DNA of 51,506 nucleotides from Nitrospira sp. CG24B (lineage in GTDB: Bacteria; Nitrospirota; Nitrospiria; Nitrospirales; Nitrospiraceae), in the NCBI GenBank assembly GCA_002869845.2, contig NEWS02000004.1, positions 1,657,295 through 1,708,800 of the forward strand, read 5' to 3'. Position 1 is the stretch's first letter. Each line of letters starts with the position of its first letter. Under the pieces are notes generated by a model. That model saw only the letters and a program-made list of their open reading frames with translations, had not been told where the DNA came from and searched no databases. Made by a program: the position numbers and the translations under genes. Below, piece by piece: positions 14,437 through 23,164 of this stretch.

Positions 14437-17400
14437 TCGGGGAGAGCAGGAAGTCGAAGTCGGCTTTCGTCAGGACGCCTTGCCCAGAGCCGCGCACCAC
14501 GCCGGCCATGACTGCGTCGTACAACTCAAGCTTCCGCTGTTTGAGCGCCACCATCTTCTCCTCGATACTGTGGCGCATGAGAATTCGCACGATCGAGACG
14601 GTCTGCCGTTGCCCGATGCGATGCGCGCGGTCCGACGCCTGACGCTCCACCGCCGGATTCCACCAGGGGTCCAAATGAAAGACATAGCTCGCTCGGGTGA
14701 GATTCAGCCCCTGCCCTCCCGCCTTGAGACTCAAGAGAAACACACTCGGCTGTTCACTGGTCTGAAACGCAGTCACGCGGGCCTTGCGCGCAACCGACGC
14801 CGTGGATCCATCCAACCGGTGGTAGGACAGCCCATGCCGAGTGCATGCTTCCTGCACGAGGTCCAGAAAGCTGGTGAACTGCGAGAATACCAAGGCGCTG
14901 TGCCCCTCATCGCGCAAGACCTGGAGCCGCTCCACCAGGAAACCGAGCTTGGGGGAGGTCTCATCGGTTTGCTTCGTCAGGAGGCGGGGCGAAAGACAGA
15001 CCTGCCGCAGTTTGAGGATAGCCGTGAGCGCGATAAACTGGGCCTGCCCGGAAGTCTTGGTGCGATAGGCGTCGTCGATCGTTGAGCGAACCTGATCGAC
15101 GGTCTGTTGATAGAGTGCCTTTTGCCGATCCGTCAACTCAAGGAAGACCTCGTGCTCGATTTTCGGCGGGAGGCCCTGGAGGATCTCGGCCTTGGTTCGC
15201 CGCAGAATAAAGGGCCGCGTCCGGCGCAGTATCCGATCGAGCGCGCGACCCGCGACACGTTTCAGGTCGGTCTTGAAGTGATCGTACTCACCCAGGAGTC
15301 CCGGCACGCACAGGTCGATCACGGAGAAATACTCGCCCAGATGGTTTTCAAGTGGCGTACCGGTTAACGCAATCTTGAACCGACCCTGGAGCCGGCGGAC
15401 CGCGCCTGTGGTGTCCGCCTGAATGTTTTTCACCGCCTGTGCTTCGTCGAACACGATCACATGGAACGCCGTCCGCGCTAAGGTGTCGATATCCCGACGG
15501 GCCAACCCATAGGTCGTGAGCACCACCTCGCCGTCTCCAGCGTCGAATGTCCGCTCGCGACCGCTATACGCATGAACCTTCAACCCGGGCGCGAAGCGCG
15601 CCAGCTCCTGTTCCCAGTTGAAGAGCAGACTTGTCGGCACGACGACCAGATGAGGGCCCTTCACCCCGTGAGCCGTCTTGATGCGTCCCTCCTTGATCGC
15701 GGCCAACAGGCAAATGGTTTGGAGGGTCTTGCCCAATCCCATATCGTCGGCCAAACAGGCACCGAATCGATGCTCGTAGAGAAATGCCAGCCAGGCGTAG
15801 CCGTCCTGCTGGTAGGGGCGCACCTTCGCGTGTAGGGCCTTCGGCAACAGCGGCGGTTCGATCCGCTCAAATCCCAGCAAGCGCGCCAACACCGCCTCGT
15901 CCTCGGCTGGCAGCGACACAGGAATACCCTGCTCGCGCAGCGCCAGCCAATCGAAGATCTGCAACCGAGGCACACGCACGACGTGCGCTGCTTTCCGATC
16001 CTCCGGCGCATCACCTGTAAGGCCGATGATCGCGCGCAACCGCTCCATAGTCTGCCCATCCAAGACCCGCAAACCGTGCCCAGTGTCGATCATGCCGCCC
16101 TGCCGGACGGCCGCCCGCCATTCCGTCTCGTCAATCACCACCCCGTCGCAGCGAATCTCCGGCCGGATCTCGAACCAGTTGATCCCGGTCCCCTCTCGAT
16201 CCTGACGCCCAACTTGGACAGTGCAATCCCACCGAACGGGCCGGAGCGGTTTGTCTTCGTACAGCAATGCAATCCCGGCCGCCGTCAGCTTTTCCAAAAG
16301 CTCCGGCAACCGCTGGAACAGCACGAGCGGGTCGATCATCATCGCGTCGTACGAGGGCATGCCGCGAAACGCGTCCAGACCGAAAACCTCGAATGGAATC
16401 CGGTACAGCAACACTTCGCGAGGTTTGTCGATTGCTTGCAATGCCCACCGCCCTCCTTGGACCTGCAGCCGCACATCTTGACTGGTGTACACCGACAGAT
16501 GGTGCCTCAGCCATTGAGCGGCCTCAAGACGGATGCTCCTCGCCCAATCGCTCTGATCCAACGCCGTCTTGATGCGGCGATCTCGTTCCTTGGCTTCGCC
16601 CACTGTGAGCAACGTAAAGAACAGATCGTAGAGTCGGCCTCTGCGTTTCTGCGTGCGCAACGGTGCGGACACGGCGCGGCCCTGCCCCAACGCCCGGATG
16701 AAGGCAAAGGTCGAGGCGCTCGGAGCAAATCTGGCGTCACCGCGACGGCATTCCATCTGTAGCATCCATGCGGTGGTCGGCGCGGCGGCCTCGGCTGGGA
16801 GCGGCGCCAGAATCAACGCGTATGACACCTCATCGCCTACCGACACAGTGTCGGAAGAATGAACCGGCGCCTCTTCCCCACCCACACGCAGCAGAACATC
16901 ACGGAAGGTCTTGTCGGCCTGTTTGCGGATCAAATCAATTTGAGCGGACTGGAATTCGTCTCGTGAGACAGTGAATTCCACGTCATGGTGAAGGCCCTGC
17001 CATCGCCCATGGCCCTGGCCGTCCGGCAAGGTCACCGCGCACAATGTCCCAGCTGGTCCGCCTGCATGGTCATCAGCGTTGAAACCTTGGAAACCGTTGC
17101 GTAACGCACGAAACGAAGCCCATCCGCTTTCGTCCTCCAAGCAGAGCAAGCGGCGGCCAGTCACATCGACCACGAAGCCGCGAATACGGACGATTCTGTC
17201 GAGCGCCGTTCCGTCGGCGATGCAGACCGCGCGAATCCTCACGTCATCACCGGCAAGAGCGATCTCGGTCTTGCTCCGACAGGTGACCGACGGAGCCCAT
17301 TCGAGGGCGATAGACTCCAGGCCGGCTTTCAGCACGATCGGGAACCGGCGCTTGGAGATACGGAGATAGCGCTCTAAGGGCTCGTCCCCATACCCTGACG

Positions 17401-18061
17401 AAAACCAGGACGCATTCAGGAGTGGCCGCAGCTCTGGCGGTAACGCGGGGGTCCACCCTGCAGGAACCCGCACACCGTTCCGATGGATCACAAGTTGCGG
17501 AGACGGCTGGCCGGTGTCGATCACGATTTCATAACCCGACTCAGGGAGACCGTCCCCATCCCGTGAGGGGACCGTCCCCTTGATGGAACCTGTCTGGGCG
17601 AGGTCGCCGAGCAACTCAATTCGGAGCGCGGCTAGGTGGGCTTGTTGCCGATCGGACAATGGGAACGTCTCGGGCGACAGCAGATGTTTGGTGGCAAAGC
17701 AGACACACAGGATATGCTTGCATAGCCGATCAAAATCCCAGGCCGGACAGTCACAGAACGAAGAGAGAAACCCCTCGTCGAGAGAAAAGATGACTTCGTA
17801 CAGGCTGGTTCCCTGCACCTGCGCCGTGAGCGTGGCACCGTCCTTACCCCAGACATAGTGCTGAAGCCGTTGCTGCCGGTAATAGTCATATCCCCTGAGC
17901 ACCGTCTCTTTAGGGGCCATCGTGTACAAATCGTTGACAGCGAGAGCGCGAAATGCGGAAACAAGGGCTGCCGAGGCTGGCGTAGGAATGAAGGGGCTTT
18001 CCTTCGTGTCAGAAAAGGGACGTTCCCCCCCTCTGCGACGGGACGCAGGTGTCTTGCTCAT
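14429..18061 (-). CDS. SWIM-domain SNF2-family helicase/ATPase
   Basis: The protein has 1210 residues. Residues about 99-125 hold a SWIM zinc finger (CDCPAWDF then LCKHILCVC; CxC and CxH). A long middle region of about 600 residues precedes the ATPase. SNF2 motifs follow: DDMGLGKTLQT (Walker A, about 770), VFDEAQAVKN (Walker B), LTGTPLENHL (III), SLKAGGQGLNLT (V) and ASDRAHRIGQ (VI). It is a DNA translocase probably acting on DNA-protein complexes; bacterial SWIM-SNF2 proteins have few assigned roles. The frame is intact. It overlaps the HEPN-like gene downstream by 8 bases. Confidence 0.92.
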   Translation of the reverse strand: MSKTPASRRRGGERPFSDTKESPFIPTPASAALVSAFRALAVNDLYTMAPKETVLRGYDYYRQQRLQHYVWGKDGATLTAQVQGTSLYEVIFSLDEGFLSSFCDCPAWDFDRLCKHILCVCFATKHLLSPETFPLSDRQQAHLAALRIELLGDLAQTGSIKGTVPSRDGDGLPESGYEIVIDTGQPSPQLVIHRNGVRVPAGWTPALPPELRPLLNASWFSSGYGDEPLERYLRISKRRFPIVLKAGLESIALEWAPSVTCRSKTEIALAGDDVRIRAVCIADGTALDRIVRIRGFVVDVTGRRLLCLEDESGWASFRALRNGFQGFNADDHAGGPAGTLCAVTLPDGQGHGRWQGLHHDVEFTVSRDEFQSAQIDLIRKQADKTFRDVLLRVGGEEAPVHSSDTVSVGDEVSYALILAPLPAEAAAPTTAWMLQMECRRGDARFAPSASTFAFIRALGQGRAVSAPLRTQKRRGRLYDLFFTLLTVGEAKERDRRIKTALDQSDWARSIRLEAAQWLRHHLSVYTSQDVRLQVQGGRWALQAIDKPREVLLYRIPFEVFGLDAFRGMPSYDAMMIDPLVLFQRLPELLEKLTAAGIALLYEDKPLRPVRWDCTVQVGRQDREGTGINWFEIRPEIRCDGVVIDETEWRAAVRQGGMIDTGHGLRVLDGQTMERLRAIIGLTGDAPEDRKAAHVVRVPRLQIFDWLALREQGIPVSLPAEDEAVLARLLGFERIEPPLLPKALHAKVRPYQQDGYAWLAFLYEHRFGACLADDMGLGKTLQTICLLAAIKEGRIKTAHGVKGPHLVVVPTSLLFNWEQELARFAPGLKVHAYSGRERTFDAGDGEVVLTTYGLARRDIDTLARTAFHVIVFDEAQAVKNIQADTTGAVRRLQGRFKIALTGTPLENHLGEYFSVIDLCVPGLLGEYDHFKTDLKRVAGRALDRILRRTRPFILRRTKAEILQGLPPKIEHEVFLELTDRQKALYQQTVDQVRSTIDDAYRTKTSGQAQFIALTAILKLRQVCLSPRLLTKQTDETSPKLGFLVERLQVLRDEGHSALVFSQFTSFLDLVQEACTRHGLSYHRLDGSTASVARKARVTAFQTSEQPSVFLLSLKAGGQGLNLTRASYVFHLDPWWNPAVERQASDRAHRIGQRQTVSIVRILMRHSIEEKMVALKQRKLELYDAVMAGVVRGSGQGVLTKADFDFLLSPSA

Positions 18062-18154
18062 GGTGCGACACTATAGCGACCGGGAGAGAGCCTCATCAAG
18101 CAGCGTTGGGTGATTGCTCGCGCAGCTGCCTATGGGCGGTTGCAGGAGACGTGC

Positions 18155-18700
18155 TTACGAATACGGTGGGTTAAATTTCTCCTTCACGACTTCCAGCACT
18201 TTCCTCGCTGCGTCGTTCGCGGAAAGCTTCGTTGTATCTATGACCACGTCGGGATGGACCGGCGCTTCGTAGGGATCGTGCAACCCTGGCACGGTCGAGG
18301 ATTCTCCCTGTTGGCCTCGCTGATAGGTGCCCTTGTAGTCGCGCTGCATCGCCAGTTCCAACGGACACTCCACAGCGACCTCGATGAGCTGAGGAATCAG
18401 GCTACGAGCAAAGTCTCGATACACCCGCCTGTTGGCTGTTGCATCGAAGAGGACGATGACGCCATGAGCGATCAGTCTTGCGCCCATGAGCGCGAGTGAA
18501 CGATAGAACAGATCCCGTTCTGCACCACTGTACGTCGGATGAGGTGTCAAGACTCCACGGACCACATCCGATTCAAGTACTTCGACAGGACCAATTTCTT
18601 CCAGCTGTGGCTTCAGCACGGCTGCAATCGTACTCTTTCCGGACGCAGGCAGCCCTGTGAGCCAGATGGCGAACGCCTTTGATGTGGCCTCAATCGTCAT
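18155..18700 (-). CDS. cysC: Adenylylsulfate kinase
   Basis: A 181-residue protein that phosphorylates adenylylsulfate (APS) to PAPS. The P-loop is GLPASGKST (about 15-23), followed by the APS-binding part with SDVVRG, FDATANRR and KGTYQRGQQG. In standard CysC the second motif is usually DGDxxR, so the substitution ESDVVRG may mark a subfamily. No sulfate adenylyltransferase gene is adjacent. In this neighbourhood a phosphotransferase gene lies upstream, separated by the palindromic repeat, so the kinase may serve a cofactor or surface-group role rather than cysteine synthesis (inference). Confidence 0.82.
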   Translation of the reverse strand: MTIEATSKAFAIWLTGLPASGKSTIAAVLKPQLEEIGPVEVLESDVVRGVLTPHPTYSGAERDLFYRSLALMGARLIAHGVIVLFDATANRRVYRDFARSLIPQLIEVAVECPLELAMQRDYKGTYQRGQQGESSTVPGLHDPYEAPVHPDVVIDTTKLSANDAARKVLEVVKEKFNPPYS

Positions 18701-18767
18701 GGGTCAGCCAGCAAGAGAGACATGGGCGTTCGTTCTATCAGCTGAGGCAAACCGCTAGCGAGTGACG

Positions 18768-18981
18768 GACTCTAGCAGTCTGCTGAAAAACTCGGTTGAT
18801 ACATCAACCACCGTTGAAATATGACAAAAGAAAGCATGACACGATAGACCCCAGGATGCTCAAAAAGTCCGTCCAGCAAGACCGCAGCGAGCGAAGAGGC
18901 GAGGCGTACGATTCGGTACGTTGAGCCTCTGAGCGATGCGAGAACGCCGCTGGCGGACTTTTTCAGCATCCTGCTAGAGTC
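18768..18981. repeat. Nested dispersed palindromic repeat
   Basis: Core element 18852-18973: inverted arms starting CAGGATGCTCAAAAAGTCCG (18852) and the complement of CAGGATGCTGAAAAAGTCCG (to 18973), one mismatch in 20. On the minus strand the core matches the repeat at 9804-9990, but it is shorter (122 versus 187 bases). Outside it a second, larger palindrome exists: GACTCTAGCAG at 18768-18778 and CTGCTAGAGTC at 18971-18981, with TGCTGAAAAA and TTTTTCAGCA next to them. About 60 unrelated bases (18792-18851) separate the left outer arm from the core. The phosphotransferase stop codon TAG lies in the right outer arm. Confidence 0.85.
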
Positions 18982-20062
18982 CACAATACTCATTCACTCG
19001 ACCCGGCTCAAAGCGCGGCACATCAAGTACGTTTTCAATGAAACGGAAGATACTGCGTCGGATGTCGATCGACAGATTGGGATACCAGAGCGGGCTGGCC
19101 ACGACCAGGCCGCGAAAAGCGAAGAACGGCGCAGCCGTTTCCGTAACTTCTTTGTCGCCGCTGACCTCCACATAGGTGTCCCAAAACAATCGGAACAAGA
19201 TCTCGAACGGCCCCTGGAGCTTGCCCCGGCTGATCAATGAGTTCAGGAGATAGTTGATCGTCATCGCGGTCACGTCGTCCGCCGGCTCGCCCCATTCCCC
19301 TCGTGATCGATCCAACACCGCAAAATCCGTCCCGGTACGGAACAGCACATTGTAAGGATGGAAATCCCCATGAACCTGGGAAAGACGATTGACCTTGTCA
19401 CGGAGGCGCCACCGCCACTGGTTGCAGGCCTCTTCCACCGTGCGCAACAGATCGCCTGTGATAAAGCCACAACGCTTGGGATAGCTATCGGTCAACCCCA
19501 TGATGCATTCTCCGTGACCGATCAATTCACGCAACCGACGCTTGTAAAGATCAGCGTCTCGCCGTTTCTTGGCATGGATTTGAGCCAAGTAACGAGCCAA
19601 CGCGACGGTCCGTTGCCGGTCTAACTTTCGTAATCTCCCGCCTTTTGCCAGCCGTGCAAGATCCGCATGATAGCTTGCGCCATCGGTCCATTCATTCAGC
19701 ACGAAAAACTCACGTGCCTCCGCGAGGGAAAAGAGCGCCTGGTTGGCGTCGAAGGCGCCCACATCGAGGGCCTTCACATGGTGTGATAGACGTCCATAGG
19801 AGTCGTAGTCCCACAGCATTGCCTGAGCGCGATCGGCCATATGTTCGTGCCCGAACGGACCCGGCTTCATCGTTTCGAGCACCGCGGACTGAACCAGCCG
19901 CCCGACTCGGAACGTCAATTTGACGGGTGTGCCGTACCCATACCGTTTTTGCTCTCCCTTGGAACTTTCTTTCCCGATGACTCCGTAGGACAACAATCGC
20001 GCCGTTGGGCCAAAGCGGGTCTGGAGATAGCGCTCCAGGGCTGGTCTGCGTAACATTGGCAT
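18974..20062 (-). CDS. APH-type phosphotransferase (aminoglycoside phosphotransferase fold)
   Basis: A 362-residue protein of the kinase-like APH family. The catalytic loop is VHGDFHPYNVLF (about 233-244: catalytic Asp and the Mg-binding Asn) and the second metal motif is VLDRSRGEWGEPADDV (Asp at about 257). The N-terminal lobe has a Gly-rich strand region (RYGYGTPVKLTF). The substrate is unknown; such genes in environmental bacteria seldom act on antibiotics. The last codons lie in a repeat arm, so the repeat insertion may have defined the 3' end. The neighbour across the repeat is cysC on the same strand. Confidence 0.82.
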   Translation of the reverse strand: MPMLRRPALERYLQTRFGPTARLLSYGVIGKESSKGEQKRYGYGTPVKLTFRVGRLVQSAVLETMKPGPFGHEHMADRAQAMLWDYDSYGRLSHHVKALDVGAFDANQALFSLAEAREFFVLNEWTDGASYHADLARLAKGGRLRKLDRQRTVALARYLAQIHAKKRRDADLYKRRLRELIGHGECIMGLTDSYPKRCGFITGDLLRTVEEACNQWRWRLRDKVNRLSQVHGDFHPYNVLFRTGTDFAVLDRSRGEWGEPADDVTAMTINYLLNSLISRGKLQGPFEILFRLFWDTYVEVSGDKEVTETAAPFFAFRGLVVASPLWYPNLSIDIRRSIFRFIENVLDVPRFEPGRVNEYCGL

Positions 20063-20236
20063 GCTGAGAACGATCGCAATTCACGTACCCGGCATCGCTC
20101 TTCCAAACCCTGTGAAATGCCGCCAATCGTGAGTAGGCTGTTGCATTAGGCTCCACCGGTTAGCATTGCACTGTAGAAAAATGCACCAGGATGGAATGGC
20201 CGAGGATCACACATATTCACGTACGCCATCAACACG

Positions 20237-20425
20237 ATGGAGGAAGCCGTGGAACTGCTTACCCGCATCGTATTTGGTGAGCGGAGGCTTGATGGGACCT
20301 ACCCGTCCGACAGCGTCTTTGGGCGCGCCGCTCAGCGGCTGGAAGAAATGGCGCAGGCTGTGGCGGAATGGAGTGAAGGGGAAGGGGAAGAGAAACCGAG
20401 CGGGCATATCATCACGGAACCATGA
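20237..20425 (+). CDS. Small acidic protein of unknown function
   Basis: A 62-residue frame beginning MEEAVELLTRIVFGERRLDG and continuing with GRAAQRLEEMAQAVAEWSEG, which has good amphipathic-helix periodicity and codon use like real genes. The ribosome site is weak. No family recognised. It stands alone, about 175 bases from the divergent phosphotransferase gene. The competing frames in the same stretch are less protein-like. Confidence 0.4.
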   Translation: MEEAVELLTRIVFGERRLDGTYPSDSVFGRAAQRLEEMAQAVAEWSEGEGEEKPSGHIITEP

Positions 20426-20466
20426 GAAACGCAGCGATCTGCGCGTGAATCATTCGCGCTGCCTCG

Positions 20467-20498
20467 GCCTGAGGAGAGATAGAGTCTCCTCCTCAGGC
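20467..20498. terminator. Perfect GC-rich hairpin between genes
   Basis: GCCTGAGGAG at 20467-20476 pairs with CTCCTCAGGC at 20489-20498 around a 12-base loop. No T-run follows on either strand, so it is not a classical intrinsic terminator; it lies downstream of the small gene at 20237-20425. Confidence 0.4.
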
Positions 20499-20703
20499 CA
20501 GCCGCCGCAGCGAGCCATCAGTGGCTCATCGGTTGGCTGTAGGGATACGCAGCTGCTTGGGGTGCGATCCGTTCAATCATAATATCCAACGGAGTGACTG
20601 GCAGGTTCAGCGACCGCCTTACTAAAGAAAACCAGGACCCTGTGCAGGAAGTGAAGCCAGGCTGAATGGCTAGAACTGGCTCCTGACCGTCTTGGTTCGT
20701 TTG

Positions 20704-21123
20704 TTAATGATGCGTCAATTGATCGCGCGCACAGGTTTCTTCCGCCAGCATCCGTTGACCAACCGTCGCATCTGTGGGAATGAGCGCCATGCAGGCATTC
20801 ATCGAATCACCTTGCGTCCCGGCGGATACACGGTTGGCGCTCTTCGCGAGGGCTGTTCCTACGATACCTTGATGGAGCCTTTCACTATCCTGACAGCTTT
20901 GTTCGGCGACCATCCTCGCCCCTTCGCTGGATTCGTTCGAAATGTTGGCGAGACACGCCGTCAAGAAATCCGACGACCCAATGGGGGCAGGCTCAGAGGG
21001 AGCCGACGACACGAACGGGCTTGCCGATGTTGGTTCCACGAAGGCCTGCTCCGATGCGCAACCGGCCATCACCAATAGACTAACGAGTCCACTCAGCAAC
21101 GCTCCAACCGGCATTCGTTTCAT
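20704..21123 (-). CDS. Small predicted lipoprotein with four cysteines in its mature part
   Basis: A 139-residue protein with a clear lipoprotein signal: MKRMPVGALLSGLVSLLVMA, then GC and Ala-Ser. After a Ser/Pro-rich linker, two similar halves follow: one around FLTACLANI with a later SCQD, the other around MNACMALIP with a later TCARD. Each half has Cys, about 20 residues, Cys, which suggests a duplicated helical hairpin with disulfides. I chose the ATG at 21123, spaced nine bases from AAGGAAGGA; the ATG at 21132 is too close to that site. Function unknown. It is downstream of arsC by about 100 bases, probably a separate unit. Confidence 0.7.
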   Translation of the reverse strand: MKRMPVGALLSGLVSLLVMAGCASEQAFVEPTSASPFVSSAPSEPAPIGSSDFLTACLANISNESSEGARMVAEQSCQDSERLHQGIVGTALAKSANRVSAGTQGDSMNACMALIPTDATVGQRMLAEETCARDQLTHH

Positions 21124-21226
21124 AATTCGCATTCCTTCCTTGCTGAGGTTGAGGCTGTCGACCCGCCCTGTATAGCGAAGTCTCTATCTGGGAGCAAGCA
21201 ATATTGTGGCCCTATGGCGAGGGTCC

Positions 21227-21682
21227 TCAGCGGTTGCGCGCGTAAGAAGATCTCTGGCGTGAATTCCTACAACTGGTCGAGAGGAATTCTTCGAGGTGGG
21301 CTTTGATGTGATCCCGCACCGTTCGAAAGGCCTGACGTTGTTGTTCAGGAGATCCAGTTACGACAGCGGGATCGTCAAAGCTCCAATGAAGCAACCGCCC
21401 CGTATGGGGCCAACGGGGGCACGACTCCTTGGCCCGATCACATACGGTAATGACATAGTCGAACGCCTGGTCAACGAACTCGTCCATCCGCTTGGACCGC
21501 TGGGCAGAAATATCGATGCCCAACTCACGCATGGCCGCCACAGCTCCGGGGTTCAGACTGACGGGATGCGTGCCGGCGCTCAAGGCGTCAAATCGATCCC
21601 CAGCCAGATGACGAAGTAATCCTTCCGCCATCTGGCTGCGAGCCGAATTCCCCGTACAGAGGAACAACACGCGCTGTTTCAT
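21227..21682 (-). CDS. arsC: Arsenate reductase, thioredoxin-coupled (low-molecular-weight phosphatase fold)
   Basis: A 151-residue enzyme that reduces arsenate to arsenite. The phosphate/arsenate loop is LCTGNSARSQ (CX5R; Cys9 and Arg15) and the resolving cysteines are in VCDRAKESCPRWP, the pattern of thioredoxin-coupled ArsC. The DP loop near the end is DDPAVVTG. The ATG at 21682 forms an ATGA overlap with the arsM stop, so arsM and arsC are translationally coupled. It is the last gene of the arsR-arsM-arsC operon. Confidence 0.9.
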   Translation of the reverse strand: MKQRVLFLCTGNSARSQMAEGLLRHLAGDRFDALSAGTHPVSLNPGAVAAMRELGIDISAQRSKRMDEFVDQAFDYVITVCDRAKESCPRWPHTGRLLHWSFDDPAVVTGSPEQQRQAFRTVRDHIKAHLEEFLSTSCRNSRQRSSYARNR

Positions 21683-22545
21683 GAACAGCAGGTAGTTGAG
21701 CAACAGGCCACGGGACTGGCCTCCGGTTTCGTCGCCCGGACAAACCCACTGAGGAACTTCCCATCGACGAGCGGCGCAATGGTATTGAGGTCGAGATCGG
21801 TTCCCTCGAACAGCTCCCGTGCATCGGCAGCCGTATAGACTCTAGTCGGCTCGATCGAGACTTGCTCGAACCCGGCTCGATTCAACTTCGTGATGTACTC
21901 CTGCTCCTCCAATGCTCCAGCGACACACCCGGCCCACAGTTCGATATTACGCCGGACTGCTTGCGGGATCTCCCCCCGGACAACAATGTCCGACACCGCC
22001 AGCCGCCCTCCTGGCTTCAATACCCGAAAGGCTTCAGCCAACACCAAGTCTTTGTCCGGCGATAGATTGATCACGCAGTTCGAAATGATGAGATCAACCG
22101 TGTTATCGGGCAAGGGAATATGTTCGATATCGCCCTTTAAAAATTCAACGTTCGTGACTTCTGCCTTCGCCTGATTAGCCCGTGCCAGCTCCAACATTTC
22201 GTCGGTCATGTCCAGACCGTAGACCTTACCGGTCGGCCCGACCCGCCGTGCGGAGAGCAGCACATCGATGCCACCGCCGGATCCCAAATCCAAGACGGTG
22301 TCCCCAGGGGCGATCTGTGCCAACGCCGTCGGATTCCCGCACCCCAACGACGCCGCCACGGCATCCTGAGGCACGGTGGCCGCTTCGCTGTCGCTGTAAA
22401 GATTGCCGGTGATAGGATCGAGCTGCCCCGCCTGCAAGACAGTCCCGGTCCCGCAGCAGGAACGCCGCTCCTGTTTCTGCGCCTGCAGAGCCGCCTGACC
22501 GTATCTGGTCTTGATTTCGTCTTTGAGCGTCTGTGCGTCATTCAT
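21679..22545 (-). CDS. arsM: Arsenite S-adenosylmethionine methyltransferase
   Basis: A 288-residue enzyme that methylates As(III) using S-adenosylmethionine. The AdoMet loop is [14 protein letters not shown], followed by [13 protein letters not shown]. The cysteine positions known to hold As(III) in ArsM all appear: SCCGTG near residue 30, SLGCGNP, SNCVINL and LWAGCVAG. The C-terminus ends in a Cys cluster (ACCSTTCCS), a metal-binding tail. GGAGG lies seven bases before the ATG; an ArsR-like operator is directly upstream. Methylated arsenic can leave the cell as volatile or less toxic species. Confidence 0.92.
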   Translation of the reverse strand: MNDAQTLKDEIKTRYGQAALQAQKQERRSCCGTGTVLQAGQLDPITGNLYSDSEAATVPQDAVAASLGCGNPTALAQIAPGDTVLDLGSGGGIDVLLSARRVGPTGKVYGLDMTDEMLELARANQAKAEVTNVEFLKGDIEHIPLPDNTVDLIISNCVINLSPDKDLVLAEAFRVLKPGGRLAVSDIVVRGEIPQAVRRNIELWAGCVAGALEEQEYITKLNRAGFEQVSIEPTRVYTAADARELFEGTDLDLNTIAPLVDGKFLSGFVRATKPEASPVACCSTTCCS

Positions 22546-22557
22546 GATTAACCTCCA

Positions 22558-22573
22558 ATCAATAAATATTGAT
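22558..22573. promoter_or_regulatory. ArsR-type operator at the arsM ribosome site
   Basis: ATCAATAAATATTGAT is an inverted repeat of the ArsR/SmtB class (ATCAA-6-TTGAT). It sits between arsR and arsM and ends only a few bases from the arsM ribosome site, so bound ArsR could block an internal promoter or the passing polymerase. Confidence 0.6.
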
Positions 22574-22590
22574 GCACGAGAACCAAAAAA

Positions 22591-22911
22591 TCAGCAACAG
22601 CGGCCCGCAGAGACTGCTGACTTGGCTGCTTTTTTGAGAGAACCCACCAAATCCTCCAGCTCCTCAATTGCTTGAGCACTGAGTGAGTAATACATCCACC
22701 GCCCTTCGCGGCGATCCTCGACCAGCCCGGCATCCTTTAATACTTTGAGGTGAAACGAGAGACGCGACTGCGCGGCCTTCATCGAATCCATTAGTTCACA
22801 GACACATTGTTCTCCGTCTTTCAAACGGTCCAGCAACTCCAAGCGCGTTTCATCCGACAGGGCGTGAAACAGCGCAACCGCTTTCTTGGTCGAGAGAGCA
22901 CTGGCAACCAT
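22591..22911 (-). CDS. arsR: ArsR-family arsenic-responsive repressor
   Basis: A 106-residue winged-helix regulator. It contains ALFHALSDETRLELLDRLKD (first helices), the metal-binding QCVCEL (Cys36 and Cys38 of the alpha3 helix, as in As(III) sensors), the recognition helix SRLSFHLKVLKDAGLV and the wing REGRWMYYSL. A C-terminal pair of Cys (GRCC) may add an As(III) ligand. I start it at the ATG at 22911: the longer frame to 22947 would begin inside the promoter. There is no ribosome site before this ATG and the predicted -10 box is only eight bases away. First gene of arsR-arsM-arsC. Confidence 0.88.
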   Translation of the reverse strand: MVASALSTKKAVALFHALSDETRLELLDRLKDGEQCVCELMDSMKAAQSRLSFHLKVLKDAGLVEDRREGRWMYYSLSAQAIEELEDLVGSLKKAAKSAVSAGRCC

Positions 22912-22919
22912 GAGTGAAC

Positions 22920-22947
22920 TGTATAACAATAAATTTTGATGAGTCAA
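22920..22947 (-). promoter_or_regulatory. arsR promoter with ArsR operator in the spacer
   Basis: On the minus strand: -35 TTGACT (22947-22942), 16-base spacer, -10 TATACA (22925-22920), close to the sigma70 consensus. The spacer holds ATCAAAATTTATTGTT (22940-22925), a near-match to ATCAA-6-TTGAT with one base different. Repressor bound there would exclude polymerase. The expected transcription start is at or within about two bases of the arsR ATG at 22911. Confidence 0.6.
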
Positions 22948-23164
22948 GGGCCAGCGGGGAAGTGAGCTACATGAATCGTGCGACCTGCGGTTTACAAAGT
23001 TCAGAGAGACCTACCTCAGACAGCGTAACCCCACAAGAAACCACAACTCACGACTCCCCCGACATGGGGCGAGATGGGGGAGGTTTGCCCTGTCCTGGTA
23101 GCAGCGTGGTAGCAGAATCACGGTGGGAGAGCACGAATTTTGAGGAGTCATCCTCACATACAAT

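Noticed and set aside
18772..18993. 73-residue minus-strand frame containing MLKKSASG
   Set aside because: Again a product of the repeat, crossing its two palindromes; no coding signal.
20166..20582. 138-residue plus-strand frame beginning MHCRKMHQ
   Set aside because: Low protein-like character and overlaps the better 62-residue frame and a GC-rich hairpin.
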